From Kribbella voronezhensis (lineage in GTDB: Bacteria; Actinomycetota; Actinomycetes; Propionibacteriales; Kribbellaceae), in the NCBI RefSeq assembly GCF_004365175.1, contig NZ_SOCE01000001.1, positions 359,154 through 423,153 of the forward strand: a DNA stretch of 64,000 nt, in the 5' to 3' direction. The translations under genes were made by a program, and so were the position numbers. Under the pieces are notes generated by a model. That model was not told the DNA's origin and made no database searches. It saw only the letters and a list, made by a program, of their open reading frames with translations. Below, piece by piece: positions 45,463-54,714 of the stretch; within the stretch, counting starts at the first letter, position 1, and every line of letters begins with the position of its first letter.

Positions 45463-47010
45463 TCAGCTCGAAGGATTTCCCCTTCCTGCCGGCTGGAGCT
45501 CCTTGCGCCACAGCACGGTGCCGTAGAGGTCGCGCAGTGAGACGGTGAACGCCCCACTGTGCGGGTCGATCTCGGCATGACCGAAGAACTGATTGCCGCC
45601 GCTCGGCGGCTGGCCGGGGAAGTCCGCCGCCTTCTGGAACTCGACCTTGGGGCCGAAGGTCGGGTCGAGCGCGTTCGGTCCGAAGGTGCCGGCGTTCACC
45701 GGTCCGGCGACGATCTCCCAGAACGGATCGAAGTCGGTGTACGCCGCCCGCGCCGGGTCGTAGTGGTGAGCGGCGCAGTAGTGCACGTCCGCGGTCAGCC
45801 AGACCGTGTTGCGCACCTTGCGCCGCTTGAACTGGCTCAGCACCCACGCGATCTCGTGCTCGCGTCCGCCCGGAGCTCCTGCCAGTCCGTTGGCAACCGC
45901 CTCGATCTCGGTACCGTCCGGGACCAGCAGGCCGAGCGGCATGTCACTCGCGATCACCTTCCAGGTTGCCTTCGACGCCGCGACCTCGCGCACCAGCCAG
46001 GCGGCCTGCTCCGCGCCGAGCATCGCGACCGGTCCGGCCACCCCGGGAGCGGGGTTGGCGCCGCGATAGGTCCGCATATCGAGGCAGAACACGTCGAGCA
46101 GCGGGCCGTGGCTCACCTTGCGATAGATCCGGTCGCGCTCCGCGGTGTGCACCATCGGGAGGTACTCGAGGAACGCCTTGCGGGCGCGGGAGGCGAGCAC
46201 ATCCACCCGCTTCTCGGTGTAGCGGCCGTCGGTCAGGATCTCGCCGGGATACCAGTTGTTCAGCGTCTCGTGGTCGTCCCACTGGCTGATGATCGGCACC
46301 TCGGCGTACAGCTCGCGGACGTTCTGGTCGAGCAGGTTGTACTTGTACCGGCCGCGGTACTCCGCCAGCGTCTCGGCGACCTTCGAGACCTCCTCGGTCA
46401 CCACGTTCTTCCAAATGGTGCCGTCGGCAACATTCACGATCGCCTGGATCGGCCCGTCGGCGTAGATGTTGTCGCCGGAGTGCAGGAAGAAGTCGGGCCG
46501 CGTCCGGTGCATCGCCCTGTACGCGATCATGCCGCCGAAATCCGGGTTGATCCCGTACCCCTGGCCGGCCGTGTCACCGGTGAAGACGAAGCTGACCCGG
46601 CGGCTGCGGCCCGGCGTACTGAAGGAGCCCAGGGCCGTCTCACCGAGGCGGCCGGACGAATCCTCGAAGGCGATCCGGTAGTCGTAGCGCTGGCCCGGGC
46701 GAAGTCCGCGCAACGGCAGTTGCGCGGTGAAGTCGTCGTCGGCCGAGGTGACCGGGCCGCGAAGCCGGATCGCCCGGTCGAAGCGGCCGTGGCTGGTCAG
46801 GTCGACGACGAGCCGGCCCGGCCGATCCGTCCGGGACCAGACGACCGCGGAGTTCGACGTGACGTCGCCACTGGCGATCCCTGAGGTGAGGGCCGGCCTG
46901 CCCCGGCGTACGACGCTGGGCGCCGCGGCGGCAGAGCGGGTGGCAGGAAGGGCGAGCGTTGCACCCGCGGCGGTGGTGGCGGCCAGCAACTGGCGGCGGC
47001 TCAGGTTCAT
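45463..47010 (-). CDS. phoD: PhoD-type alkaline phosphatase/phosphodiesterase, Tat-exported
   Basis: 515 residues. Twin-arginine signal MNLSRRQLLAATTAAG, then the PhoD N-terminal domain (SGIASGDVTSNSAVVWSRTD) and the metallophosphatase core (FVFTGDTAGQGY, FFLHSGDNIYADGP, IISQWDDHETLNNW, WLTADVHYCAAHHYD) with its Ca/Fe ligands. It releases phosphate from phosphodi- and monoesters outside the cell. The longer upstream frame has no signal, so I use the ATG at 47010. The export route explains the unusual N-terminus. Confidence 0.93.
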   Translation of the reverse strand: MNLSRRQLLAATTAAGATLALPATRSAAAAPSVVRRGRPALTSGIASGDVTSNSAVVWSRTDRPGRLVVDLTSHGRFDRAIRLRGPVTSADDDFTAQLPLRGLRPGQRYDYRIAFEDSSGRLGETALGSFSTPGRSRRVSFVFTGDTAGQGYGINPDFGGMIAYRAMHRTRPDFFLHSGDNIYADGPIQAIVNVADGTIWKNVVTEEVSKVAETLAEYRGRYKYNLLDQNVRELYAEVPIISQWDDHETLNNWYPGEILTDGRYTEKRVDVLASRARKAFLEYLPMVHTAERDRIYRKVSHGPLLDVFCLDMRTYRGANPAPGVAGPVAMLGAEQAAWLVREVAASKATWKVIASDMPLGLLVPDGTEIEAVANGLAGAPGGREHEIAWVLSQFKRRKVRNTVWLTADVHYCAAHHYDPARAAYTDFDPFWEIVAGPVNAGTFGPNALDPTFGPKVEFQKAADFPGQPPSGGNQFFGHAEIDPHSGAFTVSLRDLYGTVLWRKELQPAGRGNPSS

Positions 47011-47145
47011 GCTGCCGAAGGTGCTCCACCCGGATGACCGCCCGGTGACAGCTGAGCGAACTACCTGACAACTCAGCCTGGGTGGTCGCGGCCTTGTCCG
47101 GGGACAGATGATGGAAAGACTCCGGGTCGAGAGGGAACGCTGGGA

Positions 47146-47856
47146 ATGACACGAGAACATCGCCTGACGCAGGTGTTCATCGAGCTGGCCGACACGCTGG
47201 TCGCCGAGTTCGACCTGGTCGACTTCCTCGGCCGGCTCGCCGAGGCGACCGTCGAGCTGATCGAGGCGGACGCGGCCGGACTGATGCTCGCCGACGACCA
47301 CGGCGTCCTGCATGTGATGGCCTCGTCCGACGACCAGGCCGAGCTGCTGGAGCTGTTCGAGCTGCAGCAGGACGAGGGTCCGTGCCCGGCGTGCTTCCGC
47401 TCCGGTCAGCCGGTGGTGAACGTCGACCTGCACAGCTGGCCGGATTTCGCGGCGGCGGCAGCGGCCGGCGGTTACGTCTCCGCGCACGCCGTGCCGTTGC
47501 GGCTACGCGGTCAGGTCATCGGCGCGATGAACCTGTTCCGCTCCAGCTCGGCACCGCTCTCGGCCGACGACACCGCCCTGGCCCAGGCCCTGGCCGACAT
47601 GGCCACGATCGGCCTCCTTCATCAGCGCGAGGTCGAGGGCCATCGGGAGCTGTCGAGCCAGCTCCAGCACGCGCTGGACAGCCGGATCGTGATCGAGCAG
47701 GCCAAGGGCATGCTCGCCGAGCGGGCGGGACTGAGTGTGAGCGAGGCCTTCAGCGCGATGCGTTCGTACGCGCGTGGCAACGGGTGCGGACTGACCTCGG
47801 TCGCCCACAACGTGCTCGACGGATCGTTGCAAACTGATGCACTGCTGACCCGTTAG
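47146..47856 (+). CDS. GAF-ANTAR RNA-binding regulator
   Basis: 236 residues. GAF domain about 20-165 (LIEADAAGLMLADDHGVLHV, AVPLRLRGQVIGAMNLFRSS) and ANTAR domain about 175-230 (ALDSRIVIEQAKGMLAERAG, EAFSAMRSYARGNG). ANTAR proteins bind paired hexaloop hairpins in mRNA leaders to prevent termination. I looked for such hairpins nearby and found none clearly. Signal sensed by GAF is unknown. Confidence 0.92.
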   Translation: MTREHRLTQVFIELADTLVAEFDLVDFLGRLAEATVELIEADAAGLMLADDHGVLHVMASSDDQAELLELFELQQDEGPCPACFRSGQPVVNVDLHSWPDFAAAAAAGGYVSAHAVPLRLRGQVIGAMNLFRSSSAPLSADDTALAQALADMATIGLLHQREVEGHRELSSQLQHALDSRIVIEQAKGMLAERAGLSVSEAFSAMRSYARGNGCGLTSVAHNVLDGSLQTDALLTR

Positions 47857-47968
47857 TTGCGTCTGGCGGTCGGCCGTGGTTCCGTTGGGGTATCAGCCAC
47901 TTTCTCGTGGCGCTGCCCTGGACCCGGTGGCGCATCTCGACCGATGCACTCCCGGATGGGGCGTTTCC

Positions 47969-49048
47969 ATGTCACAGCTCGTAGCGGACGGCAGACCTCC
48001 GCAAGGCCCGCAGGAGCGGCACGCAAGTCTCTACAGCGACCTTCTGAACACCGTGCGTGATCTGGGTCTGCTCAAGCGCCGTCACGGCTACTACTGGACC
48101 CGGATCGGGCTGGTTCTCGCAGCGCTGGGTGGCGTGGTGACCGGATTCATCCTGCTGGGCGACTCCTGGTTCCAGCTGTTGATGGCCGGTGCCCTCGCGC
48201 TGGTCCTGGTGCAGGTCGCCTTCCTCAGTCACGACAGCGCGCACCGCCAGATCTTCAACTCGGCCGCCTGGAACGACTGGACCGCGCGGGTGCTGGCAGG
48301 CGGCCTGGCCGGGATGAGCATCACCTGGTGGCGCAACAAGCACAGCAAGCACCACAACGCGCCGAACCAACTGGGCAAGGACCCCGATATCGACATCGGC
48401 GTCGTCGCCTTCACCCCCGACCACGTCGCCCGTCGTACCGGCCTGGTGAAGTGGCTCGGCGATCGCCAGGGCTGGCTCTTCTTCCCGCTGCTGACGCTCG
48501 AAGGACTCAGCCTGCACGTCGCGAGCCTCCAGCACCTGCTGCGTCGCAACGCCACCCGGGTCGAGCGGATCGAAGCCGCGATCGTGCTGTCCCGCCTGGG
48601 CGCGTACGTCGCCGCGCTGCTCATCCTGCTGCCGGTCGGCAAGGCCGGCGCGTTCCTCGGTCTCCAGTTGGCCGTCTTCGGCGTCGGGCTGGGCGCGTCG
48701 TTCGCACCGAACCACAAGGGCATGCCGCTGGTGCCGAAGACGATGAAGCTGGACTTCCTGCGCCGCCAGGTGCTGATGTCCCGCAACATCCGCGGCGGCG
48801 TGCTGACCGACTTCGCGATGGGTGGGCTCAACTACCAGATCGAGCACCACCTGTTCCCGAGCATGCCGCGGCCGACCCTGAAGACGGTCCGCCCGATCGT
48901 TCGCGAGTACTGCGAACTGCACGGCGTGAAGTACACCGAGGTCGGGCTGTTCGAGTCGTACAAGATCGTCATCGACTACCTCAACAACGTCGGCCTACGC
49001 GCTCGCGACCCGTTCCAGTGCCCGCTTTCCGCGCAACTGCGGGACTAG
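47969..49048 (+). CDS. membrane fatty acid desaturase
   Basis: 359 residues from the ATG at 47969. Three histidine boxes of di-iron acyl desaturases are intact: HDSAH, HSKHH and NYQIEHHLFPSMPR (QxxHH type, as in front-end or linoleoyl-CoA desaturases). About four membrane helices. It inserts a double bond in acyl chains. The end overlaps the convergent TetR gene by 4 bases, and that TetR may control the neighbouring MFS gene rather than this one. Confidence 0.9.
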   Translation: MSQLVADGRPPQGPQERHASLYSDLLNTVRDLGLLKRRHGYYWTRIGLVLAALGGVVTGFILLGDSWFQLLMAGALALVLVQVAFLSHDSAHRQIFNSAAWNDWTARVLAGGLAGMSITWWRNKHSKHHNAPNQLGKDPDIDIGVVAFTPDHVARRTGLVKWLGDRQGWLFFPLLTLEGLSLHVASLQHLLRRNATRVERIEAAIVLSRLGAYVAALLILLPVGKAGAFLGLQLAVFGVGLGASFAPNHKGMPLVPKTMKLDFLRRQVLMSRNIRGGVLTDFAMGGLNYQIEHHLFPSMPRPTLKTVRPIVREYCELHGVKYTEVGLFESYKIVIDYLNNVGLRARDPFQCPLSAQLRD

Positions 49049-49623
49049 CTCTGCAGTAGTGGCAGGGCCGCGGCCAGTGCATCCTCGGCCGCGGCCCGGC
49101 CCAGTCCGTGATGGTCGGCGAGCACGGTCGCACCCTCCAGCAGCATCAGGAGCTGCCGGCCGACCCGCACGGGATCCGCCACGCCGGCTGTCGTCGCGAT
49201 CTCGGTGAACAGCTCCAGATAGCGGTCGAGGTGGCGGGACACGATGGTCCGCGCCGGCTCGACGTGCCGCTGGGTGGCCGCGTTCACGATCGCGCAACCG
49301 CGGAAGTCCGGTTCGGAGTACCACTGGCCCAGCACGCCGAAGACGGCGGTCAGCTGGGCGACGGCATCGTCACCGGCACCCTCGGCAGCCGCGCGGATCC
49401 ACGCGTTGACGCGATCGCTGCGAGCCTGCAGGACCGCTTCGATCAGGCCGTCCTTGGAACCGAAGTGCCGGTAGAGCGTCTCCTTGGACGCACCGACCGA
49501 CGCACACAGCTCGGCGATCCCCACGCCGTCCAGACCACGCTGGTAGAAGACGAGGGTTGCGGCCCGCAGCATGTCCGCGCGGGTCCGCGCCGGATCCAGC
49601 GAACTTCCCTTGGCGACTGGCAT
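49045..49623 (-). CDS. TetR-family regulator divergent from an MFS gene
   Basis: 192 residues. HTH at about 13-60: ADMLRAATLVFYQRGLDGVG, IAELCASVGASKETLYRHFG. The C-terminal domain has ADFRG-like EPDFRGCAIVNAATQ, typical of the TetR_C group paired with transporters. Start ATG follows a -10 (TACCAT) by 7 bases, inside the first of two operator-like repeats, so autorepression is likely. Confidence 0.9.
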   Translation of the reverse strand: MPVAKGSSLDPARTRADMLRAATLVFYQRGLDGVGIAELCASVGASKETLYRHFGSKDGLIEAVLQARSDRVNAWIRAAAEGAGDDAVAQLTAVFGVLGQWYSEPDFRGCAIVNAATQRHVEPARTIVSRHLDRYLELFTEIATTAGVADPVRVGRQLLMLLEGATVLADHHGLGRAAAEDALAAALPLLQS

Positions 49624-49631
49624 GAGATAGA

Positions 49632-49688
49632 TGGTACCGACCGGACCGATCTCTTGCTAGCGTTCGTCATCGTACCGATCGGTTCGAT
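49632..49688. promoter_or_regulatory. two repeated operator sites between tetR and the smORF-MFS genes
   Basis: GTACCGACCGGACCGAT (49634-49650) and GTACCGATCGGTTCGAT (49672-49688) are direct copies with internal dyad ACCGATCGGT. The first covers the leaderless -10 of the tetR gene (49632-49637), the second lies before the smORF-MFS pair. Confidence 0.65.
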
Positions 49689-49706
49689 GATGACGAGAGG
49701 CCCGCC

Positions 49707-49832
49707 ATGTACGCCAGCACACCCCCTTTGCCTGTCCCGAGCGCCGGGCCAGGAGGCCTGCACGACCTCGCCGACCCGACCGACCTGGCCGGCGTGCGCC
49801 ACAGCCTCGACTTCCTGCAGCGGCAGCCATGA
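49707..49832 (+). CDS. 41-residue small protein coupled to the MFS gene
   Basis: ATG 7 bases after GAGAGG; MYASTPPLPVPSAGPGGLHD, then LADPTDLAGVRHSLDFLQRQ and a final Pro. The TGA overlaps the ATG of the MFS gene (ATGA). Too short for usual gene finders. It could be a leader peptide that opens the MFS start, or a real small protein; I do not recognise it. Confidence 0.55.
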   Translation: MYASTPPLPVPSAGPGGLHDLADPTDLAGVRHSLDFLQRQP

Positions 49833-50947
49833 AGTACCGGCTGGCACTCGGCTCCGCGGTCGCCCTCGGCTTCGCGCGCTTCGCCTACGGCCTCGTGGTC
49901 CCGGCGATGCGCGAGCAGTTGGGTTGGTCGCTCGCGGACGTAGGTCTGCAGACCACCTCGAACGGCGTCGGCTACCTGGTCGGCGCGATCGTCGTCGCGA
50001 CGGTGGTCCGCAGGCTCGGCACCGCCCGGACGTTCCAGTTCGGCATGGTCATCAGCACCCTCGCTCTGGCCGCCACCGCGGTCACCTCCTCGCAGCTCGT
50101 CCAGTTGTTGCTGAGAGCAACAACTGGCTGGGCCGGCGCGCTGGTCTTCGTCGCCGGCACCGTCGTCGCCGCGCGGCACGCGGATCGCTCAGCGCTCATC
50201 GTGTACTTCGGCGGCGCCGGGCTGGGCGTCGCGCTCAGCGGCTTCGCGCTGCCCCTCTTGCTCGACGGCAACTCCGGTCGGTGGCCCGTAGCGTGGTTGT
50301 TGCTGGCAACCGGTTCCTTGATCGCCACCGTGATCTCCTGGTCGGCGGTCAGCGCTGTCCCGCCGACGCCGGATGTCAAAGCAAGGTTAGGACGGCTCCG
50401 GCCGATGGGACTCGCCTACGTTCTCTTCGGCGCCGGGTACATCGTCTACCTCACGTTCCTCACGGCGTATCTCAGGGCTGAGCACAGCACCGCACGCCAG
50501 GTCGCCATCACCTGGACCTTGATGGGCGTCGCCGCGATGGTCGCACCGCCACTGTGGAACCGCCCCCTGACGACGTGGCGCAACGCCCGGCCCATGGCCG
50601 TGCTGCTCGCGCTCCAGGTGGTCGCCGCCTTGCTGCCCTTGATCAGCCGGACGACGGTGCTGGTTTCGGCGGGGGTCGTCGGCGTGACGTTCCTGAACGT
50701 TCCCGCCTCGGTCGCCGCGCTGGTACGGCGTACTGTCCCGCAGCCCGAGTGGACCGCGGTGATCGGCACGCTGACCGTGTGGTTCGCGGCCGGTCAGACC
50801 GTCGGTCCCTGGCCTGCGGGACTTCTCGCGGACCAACTCGGAGCAGGAGCCGCCCTTGGCTGGACCGCGGCGCTCTGCGCGGCCGGAGCGCTGGTTGCGA
50901 TCAGCTGGACGGCGGGATCTCGCCGGAGCCGCGGATCGTCAGTTTGA
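49829..50947 (+). CDS. YbfB/YjiJ-family MFS transporter
   Basis: 372 residues, 11-12 helices. ALGFARFAYGLVVPAMREQL is the family N-terminal motif. Under control of the divergent TetR, which suggests export of a small molecule that also induces it. Its last 47 bases overlap the convergent LacI gene. Confidence 0.88.
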   Translation: MKYRLALGSAVALGFARFAYGLVVPAMREQLGWSLADVGLQTTSNGVGYLVGAIVVATVVRRLGTARTFQFGMVISTLALAATAVTSSQLVQLLLRATTGWAGALVFVAGTVVAARHADRSALIVYFGGAGLGVALSGFALPLLLDGNSGRWPVAWLLLATGSLIATVISWSAVSAVPPTPDVKARLGRLRPMGLAYVLFGAGYIVYLTFLTAYLRAEHSTARQVAITWTLMGVAAMVAPPLWNRPLTTWRNARPMAVLLALQVVAALLPLISRTTVLVSAGVVGVTFLNVPASVAALVRRTVPQPEWTAVIGTLTVWFAAGQTVGPWPAGLLADQLGAGAALGWTAALCAAGALVAISWTAGSRRSRGSSV

Positions 50948-51932
50948 CCGGCACCCGCACCGTCCGGCCCGGGCGGTGCGGTTCGGGGAGCCGCTCGGTC
51001 ATCAGCTGGATCGCGGTCCGGGCCATCACGTCGGCCGACTGGGCCACCGCGGTCAGGCCGGGGCTGAGCAGGTCGCCGAGCGCGAGGTCGTCGAACGACA
51101 CCAGCGCGACCCGGTCCCGCCGGCCGGCCATGCCGCGTAGTACCTCGGCTGTGGTCATGTTGTTCGCCGACAGGATCGCGGTCGCGGGCTCGGGCCGGTC
51201 CAGTACTGCGGACAGGGTGATCCCGATGCCCTCGGTGGTCGGCTCCGACAGGTGGACCAGGTCCTCGTCCACGTCGATCCGGTGCCGGGCCATCGCCGCC
51301 CGGTAGGCGACCACGCGCTCGCGAGCCGTGAAGATCCGCTCGTCGTCACCGAGGTACGCGATCCGGCGGTGCCCTTGGCGGATCAGGTGATCGATCGCCT
51401 GGTCGATGCCGCCGGCATTGTCGGCGAGCACGGCGTCGGCCTCGATCCCGTGCGCCGGCCGGTCGATCGTGACGACGGCCATCCCGGCGTCGACGTGCGG
51501 CGCCAGGTACTCCTGGGTCTCGCCGATCGGCGCCATGATGAGCGCATCGGGGCGGCGGGCAACGAATTCGAGGCAGACGTCGCGCTCGCGCTCGGGGTCC
51601 TCGTCGGTCAGGCCGATCATCACGACCGAGCCGCTGGAGCGGGCCCACAGCTCGACCGCGCGGCCGAGCGAGGCGAAGAACGGGTCGCCGATGTCGCGGA
51701 TCACCACCGCGATCGTGCCGGTCTTGCCGCGCCGCAGCATCCGGGCGCTCTCGTTCGGCGTGTAGTTCAGTTCCTTGATCGCGGCCTGGACCTTGGCGGT
51801 CAGCTCCGGGCTGACGTTCGGCTCCTCGTTGACCACCCGGGAGACGGTCTTGAGCGCCACGCCCGCCCGGGCCGCGACCTCTTTCATGGTGGGCCGGCGC
51901 TGCCCGGCTCCATTCACACCAGTGATGCTCAC
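50901..51932 (-). CDS. LacI-family regulator
   Basis: 343 residues from the GTG at 51932, which has GAGGA about 7 bases upstream; a GTG 5 codons later or the Met of MKEVAARAG are alternatives. HTH and hinge: MKEVAARAGVALKTVSRVVN, NYTPNESARMLRRGKTGTIA. The periplasmic-binding-like sensor domain follows (IGDPFFASLGRAVELWA, SANNMTTAEVL, ALVSFDDLALGDLLSPGLTA). No sugar genes are adjacent, so the target is unknown. Confidence 0.9.
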   Translation of the reverse strand: MSITGVNGAGQRRPTMKEVAARAGVALKTVSRVVNEEPNVSPELTAKVQAAIKELNYTPNESARMLRRGKTGTIAVVIRDIGDPFFASLGRAVELWARSSGSVVMIGLTDEDPERERDVCLEFVARRPDALIMAPIGETQEYLAPHVDAGMAVVTIDRPAHGIEADAVLADNAGGIDQAIDHLIRQGHRRIAYLGDDERIFTARERVVAYRAAMARHRIDVDEDLVHLSEPTTEGIGITLSAVLDRPEPATAILSANNMTTAEVLRGMAGRRDRVALVSFDDLALGDLLSPGLTAVAQSADVMARTAIQLMTERLPEPHRPGRTVRVPVKLTIRGSGEIPPSS

Positions 51933-51967
51933 CGGTGTCCTCGCTTCGCTCCGGGCACCGGTGAGCA
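51926..51967 (-). promoter_or_regulatory. inverted repeat at the LacI gene start
   Basis: Perfect 12-bp arms TGCTCACCGGTG and CACCGGTGAGCA with an 18-base loop. Each arm holds the palindrome CACCGGTG, a LacI-like half-site arrangement with 26 bp between centres, so it may be an autoregulatory operator pair. Confidence 0.55.
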
Positions 51968-52024
51968 TTTGCTGCTCTGCTTGTTGGTTCGCTCGCTTCG
52001 CTCGCTCACGTGCCCACCTTTCAA

Positions 52025-53719
52025 TTAGCTTTCGACGACGACCGGGATGATCATCGGGCGGCGACGATGCGTGTCACTGACCCACTTGCCGACCACGCGG
52101 CGGATGACCTGCTGCAACTGGTACATGTCGTCCACCCCGCTCCCGATCGCCTTCTCGATCTCGGCCTCGATCTTGGGCTTGAGGTCGTCGAAGACGGTGT
52201 CGTCCTCGGCGAAGCCCCGGGCCTGGATCTCCGGTCCTGCCGTCAGTTTGCCGGTGACAGAGTCCATCACGGCGATCACCGAGATGAAACCCTCGTCGCC
52301 GAGAATCCGGCGGTCCTTCAGCGAGGTCTCGGTGATGTCGCCCACAGTCGAGCCGTCGACGAAGACGTACCCGCACTCCACCTTGCCCGCGACAACGGCT
52401 TTGCGGTCGACCAGATCGACCACCACACCGTCCTCCACCACCACCACGTTCTCAGCCGGTACGCCGGTCTGCCGGGCGAGCTCCGCGTTCGCATGCAGGT
52501 GCCGGATCTCACCGTGCACCGGCATCACGTTGCGCGGCTTGACGATGTTGTAGCAGTACAGCAACTCCCCCGCAGACGCGTGGCCGGACACGTGCACGAG
52601 GGCGTTGCCCTTGTGGATCACGTTCGCGCCGTGCCGGGTCAGCCCGTTGATCACCCGGAACACCGAGTTCTCGTTGCCGGGGATCAGCGAGGACGCCAGT
52701 ACGACGGTGTCGCCGGGCTGGATCTGTACGACGTGGTGGTCGTTGGCCGCGATCCTCGACAGGGCCGACATCGGCTCACCCTGCGAACCGGTGGAGACCA
52801 GCACCACCTGCTCCGGCGGGTAGTTCTCCAGTTCGCGCATGTCGATCAGGGTGTCGCCGGGCACGGTGAGGAAGCCGAGATCCCGGGCGACGGCCATGTT
52901 GCGGACCATCGAGCGACCGACGTACGCGACCTTGCGGTGGTGCTTCACGGCCGCGTCCATCACCTGCTGGACGCGGTGCACGTGGGAGGCGAAACAGGCG
53001 ACGATGATGCGCTGGTTCTTCGCCTTGCTGAAGACACCGTCGAGGACCGGGGCGATGTCGCGCTCGTGGGTGGTGAAGCCGGGCACCTCGGAGTTCGTGG
53101 AGTCGACGCAGAACAGGTCGACGCCCTCCTCACCGAGCCGGGCGAACGCGCGCAGGTCGGTGATCCGGTTGTCCAGCGGCAACTGGTCCATCTTGAAGTC
53201 GCCCGTGTGCAGGACCAGGCCGGCCGGCGTACGGATGGCGACTGCCAGCGCGTCCGGGATGGAGTGGTTCACCGCGACGAACTCGCACTCGAAGGGGCCG
53301 AGGCGAACGGTCTCGCCCTCGGCCACGGTCTGCTGCGGCACATTGCGGTGGCGGTGCTCCTTCAGCTTGCCCTCGAGCAGCGCCAGCGTGAGCTGCGAAC
53401 CGAGCACCGGGATGTCGCCGCGTTCGCGCAACAGGTACGGCAGTCCGCCGATGTGGTCCTCGTGGCCGTGCGTGAGCACCACCGCCACGATGTCGTCCAA
53501 ACGCTCCCGGATCGGCTGGAAATCCGGGAGGATCAGGTCGACACCGGGCTGGTTCTCGTCCGGGAAGAGTACGCCGCAGTCGACGATCAGCAACTTGCCG
53601 TCGTACTCGAAGACCGTCATGTTCCGCCCGACCTCGCCGAGGCCGCCGAGCGGGATGACCCGCAGCGCGCCGGGCGCGAGCGGGCCGGGAAGGTCGAGAT
53701 CCGGATGGGGGTGACTCAT
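52025..53719 (-). CDS. rnj: ribonuclease J
   Basis: 564 residues. Metallo-beta-lactamase core with LTHGHEDHIGGLPYLL and HTGDFKMDQLP, the beta-CASP domain (LVSTGSQGEPMSALSRIA, LVHVSGHASAGELLYCYN, PVHGEIRHLHANAELA) and C-terminal domain. It is a 5'-3' exonuclease and endonuclease for rRNA maturation and mRNA decay. Coupled to dapA by an ATGA overlap, the usual actinobacterial pair. Confidence 0.97.
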   Translation of the reverse strand: MSHPHPDLDLPGPLAPGALRVIPLGGLGEVGRNMTVFEYDGKLLIVDCGVLFPDENQPGVDLILPDFQPIRERLDDIVAVVLTHGHEDHIGGLPYLLRERGDIPVLGSQLTLALLEGKLKEHRHRNVPQQTVAEGETVRLGPFECEFVAVNHSIPDALAVAIRTPAGLVLHTGDFKMDQLPLDNRITDLRAFARLGEEGVDLFCVDSTNSEVPGFTTHERDIAPVLDGVFSKAKNQRIIVACFASHVHRVQQVMDAAVKHHRKVAYVGRSMVRNMAVARDLGFLTVPGDTLIDMRELENYPPEQVVLVSTGSQGEPMSALSRIAANDHHVVQIQPGDTVVLASSLIPGNENSVFRVINGLTRHGANVIHKGNALVHVSGHASAGELLYCYNIVKPRNVMPVHGEIRHLHANAELARQTGVPAENVVVVEDGVVVDLVDRKAVVAGKVECGYVFVDGSTVGDITETSLKDRRILGDEGFISVIAVMDSVTGKLTAGPEIQARGFAEDDTVFDDLKPKIEAEIEKAIGSGVDDMYQLQQVIRRVVGKWVSDTHRRRPMIIPVVVES

Positions 53720-54630
53720 GCAATCAGTCCTGCCGTCTTGAGGTCGGTGGTGAGGCCGTCGACCTGCACCTGCGTCGCCTCGACCAGCGGCGACCGGACG
53801 GTCGCGTGCTCGATGACGCCGGCCAGCTTGAGCGCGGCCTTCACCATGATGGCGCCCTGGGTTCTGGTCATGATCGCCTCGACGGCGGGCACCAGCCGTC
53901 GATCGATGGTTCGCGCGGTGGTCAGGTCGCCGCGCACGACCGCGTCGATCAGTTCGCGGTACGGCTCGGAGGCGACGTGGGCGACCACGCTCGCGATCCC
54001 GACCGCACCCATCGCGAGCCAGGCGAGGTTCAGCTCGTCGGCGCCGCAGTAGTAGAAGAGGTCCGAGTTGGCCAGCACCTTGGTGGTCGCCGCCACGTCG
54101 CCCTTGGCGTCCTTCACCGCGACGATCCGCGGGTGCTCGGCCAGTGCGAGCAGTGTCTCGGTCTGGATCGGTACGCCGGCCCGGCCGGGAATGTCGTACA
54201 CCAGCACGGGCAGGCCGGTCGCGTCGGCGACCTGGGTGAAGTGAGCCTTGATGCCTTCCTGCGGCGGCTTGTTGTAGTACGGCGTGACGACCAGCAGCCC
54301 GTGCGCACCAGCGGCCTCGGCAGCCTTCGCCGACTCGACACTGTGCGCCGTGTTGTTGGAGCCGACCCCGGCGACGACCTTGGCGCGGTCACCGATCGCC
54401 GCGAGCACGACCTTGACCAGCTGGACCTTCTCGGCGTCGGTCGTGGTCGGCGCCTCGCCGGTCGTCCCGTTGACGATCAGCGCATCGTTGCCCTGGTCGA
54501 CCAGCTGGGTCGCGACCTTCTGCGCAGCGTCCAGATCGAGCGAGCCGTCGGGGCTGAACGGGGTGATCATCGCCGTGGTCAACCGGCCGAAAGGCAGCGC
54601 CTGCGAGGCGGAGGATGCGCTTGAAGACAT
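53716..54630 (-). CDS. dapA: 4-hydroxy-tetrahydrodipicolinate synthase
   Basis: 304 residues. It condenses pyruvate with aspartate semialdehyde, first step of the lysine/diaminopimelate branch. VNGTTGEAPTTTDAEKVQL is the substrate loop, VYDIPGRAGVPIQ holds the catalytic tyrosine, and IVAVKDAKGDVAAT the Schiff-base lysine. Start ATG 54630, 7 bases after a TAATCT -10 and without ribosome site; an upstream ATG at 54654 would lie upstream of this -10. Confidence 0.96.
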   Translation of the reverse strand: MSSSASSASQALPFGRLTTAMITPFSPDGSLDLDAAQKVATQLVDQGNDALIVNGTTGEAPTTTDAEKVQLVKVVLAAIGDRAKVVAGVGSNNTAHSVESAKAAEAAGAHGLLVVTPYYNKPPQEGIKAHFTQVADATGLPVLVYDIPGRAGVPIQTETLLALAEHPRIVAVKDAKGDVAATTKVLANSDLFYYCGADELNLAWLAMGAVGIASVVAHVASEPYRELIDAVVRGDLTTARTIDRRLVPAVEAIMTRTQGAIMVKAALKLAGVIEHATVRSPLVEATQVQVDGLTTDLKTAGLIA

Positions 54631-54637
54631 GGGGCTC

Positions 54638-54643
54638 AGATTA
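54638..54643 (-). promoter_or_regulatory. -10 element of a leaderless dapA-rnj promoter
   Basis: TAATCT on the minus strand, 7 bases, then the dapA ATG. Confidence 0.55.
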
Positions 54644-54672
54644 CCGCTCCGCACGCTTCGAGAAATGAGTAG

Positions 54673-54714
54673 GCCTGGTAGCTGTCCGCTCGGGGGTCCG
54701 GGCAGCTACCAGGC
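54673..54714. other. strong hairpin in the divergent region upstream of dapA
   Basis: 16-bp arms from GCCTGGTAGCTG with a single mismatch (T/G) and a 10-base loop. No annotated gene ends here, since the flanking genes diverge. It is followed on the plus side by an AT-rich run (54770-54790) that includes CAGAAA-AAC-TTTCTG. Confidence 0.6.

Noticed and set aside
51990..52015. GCTCGCTTCGCTCGCTC after rnj as a terminator hairpin
   Set aside because: The blocks are direct repeats and do not pair with each other, so no stem forms.
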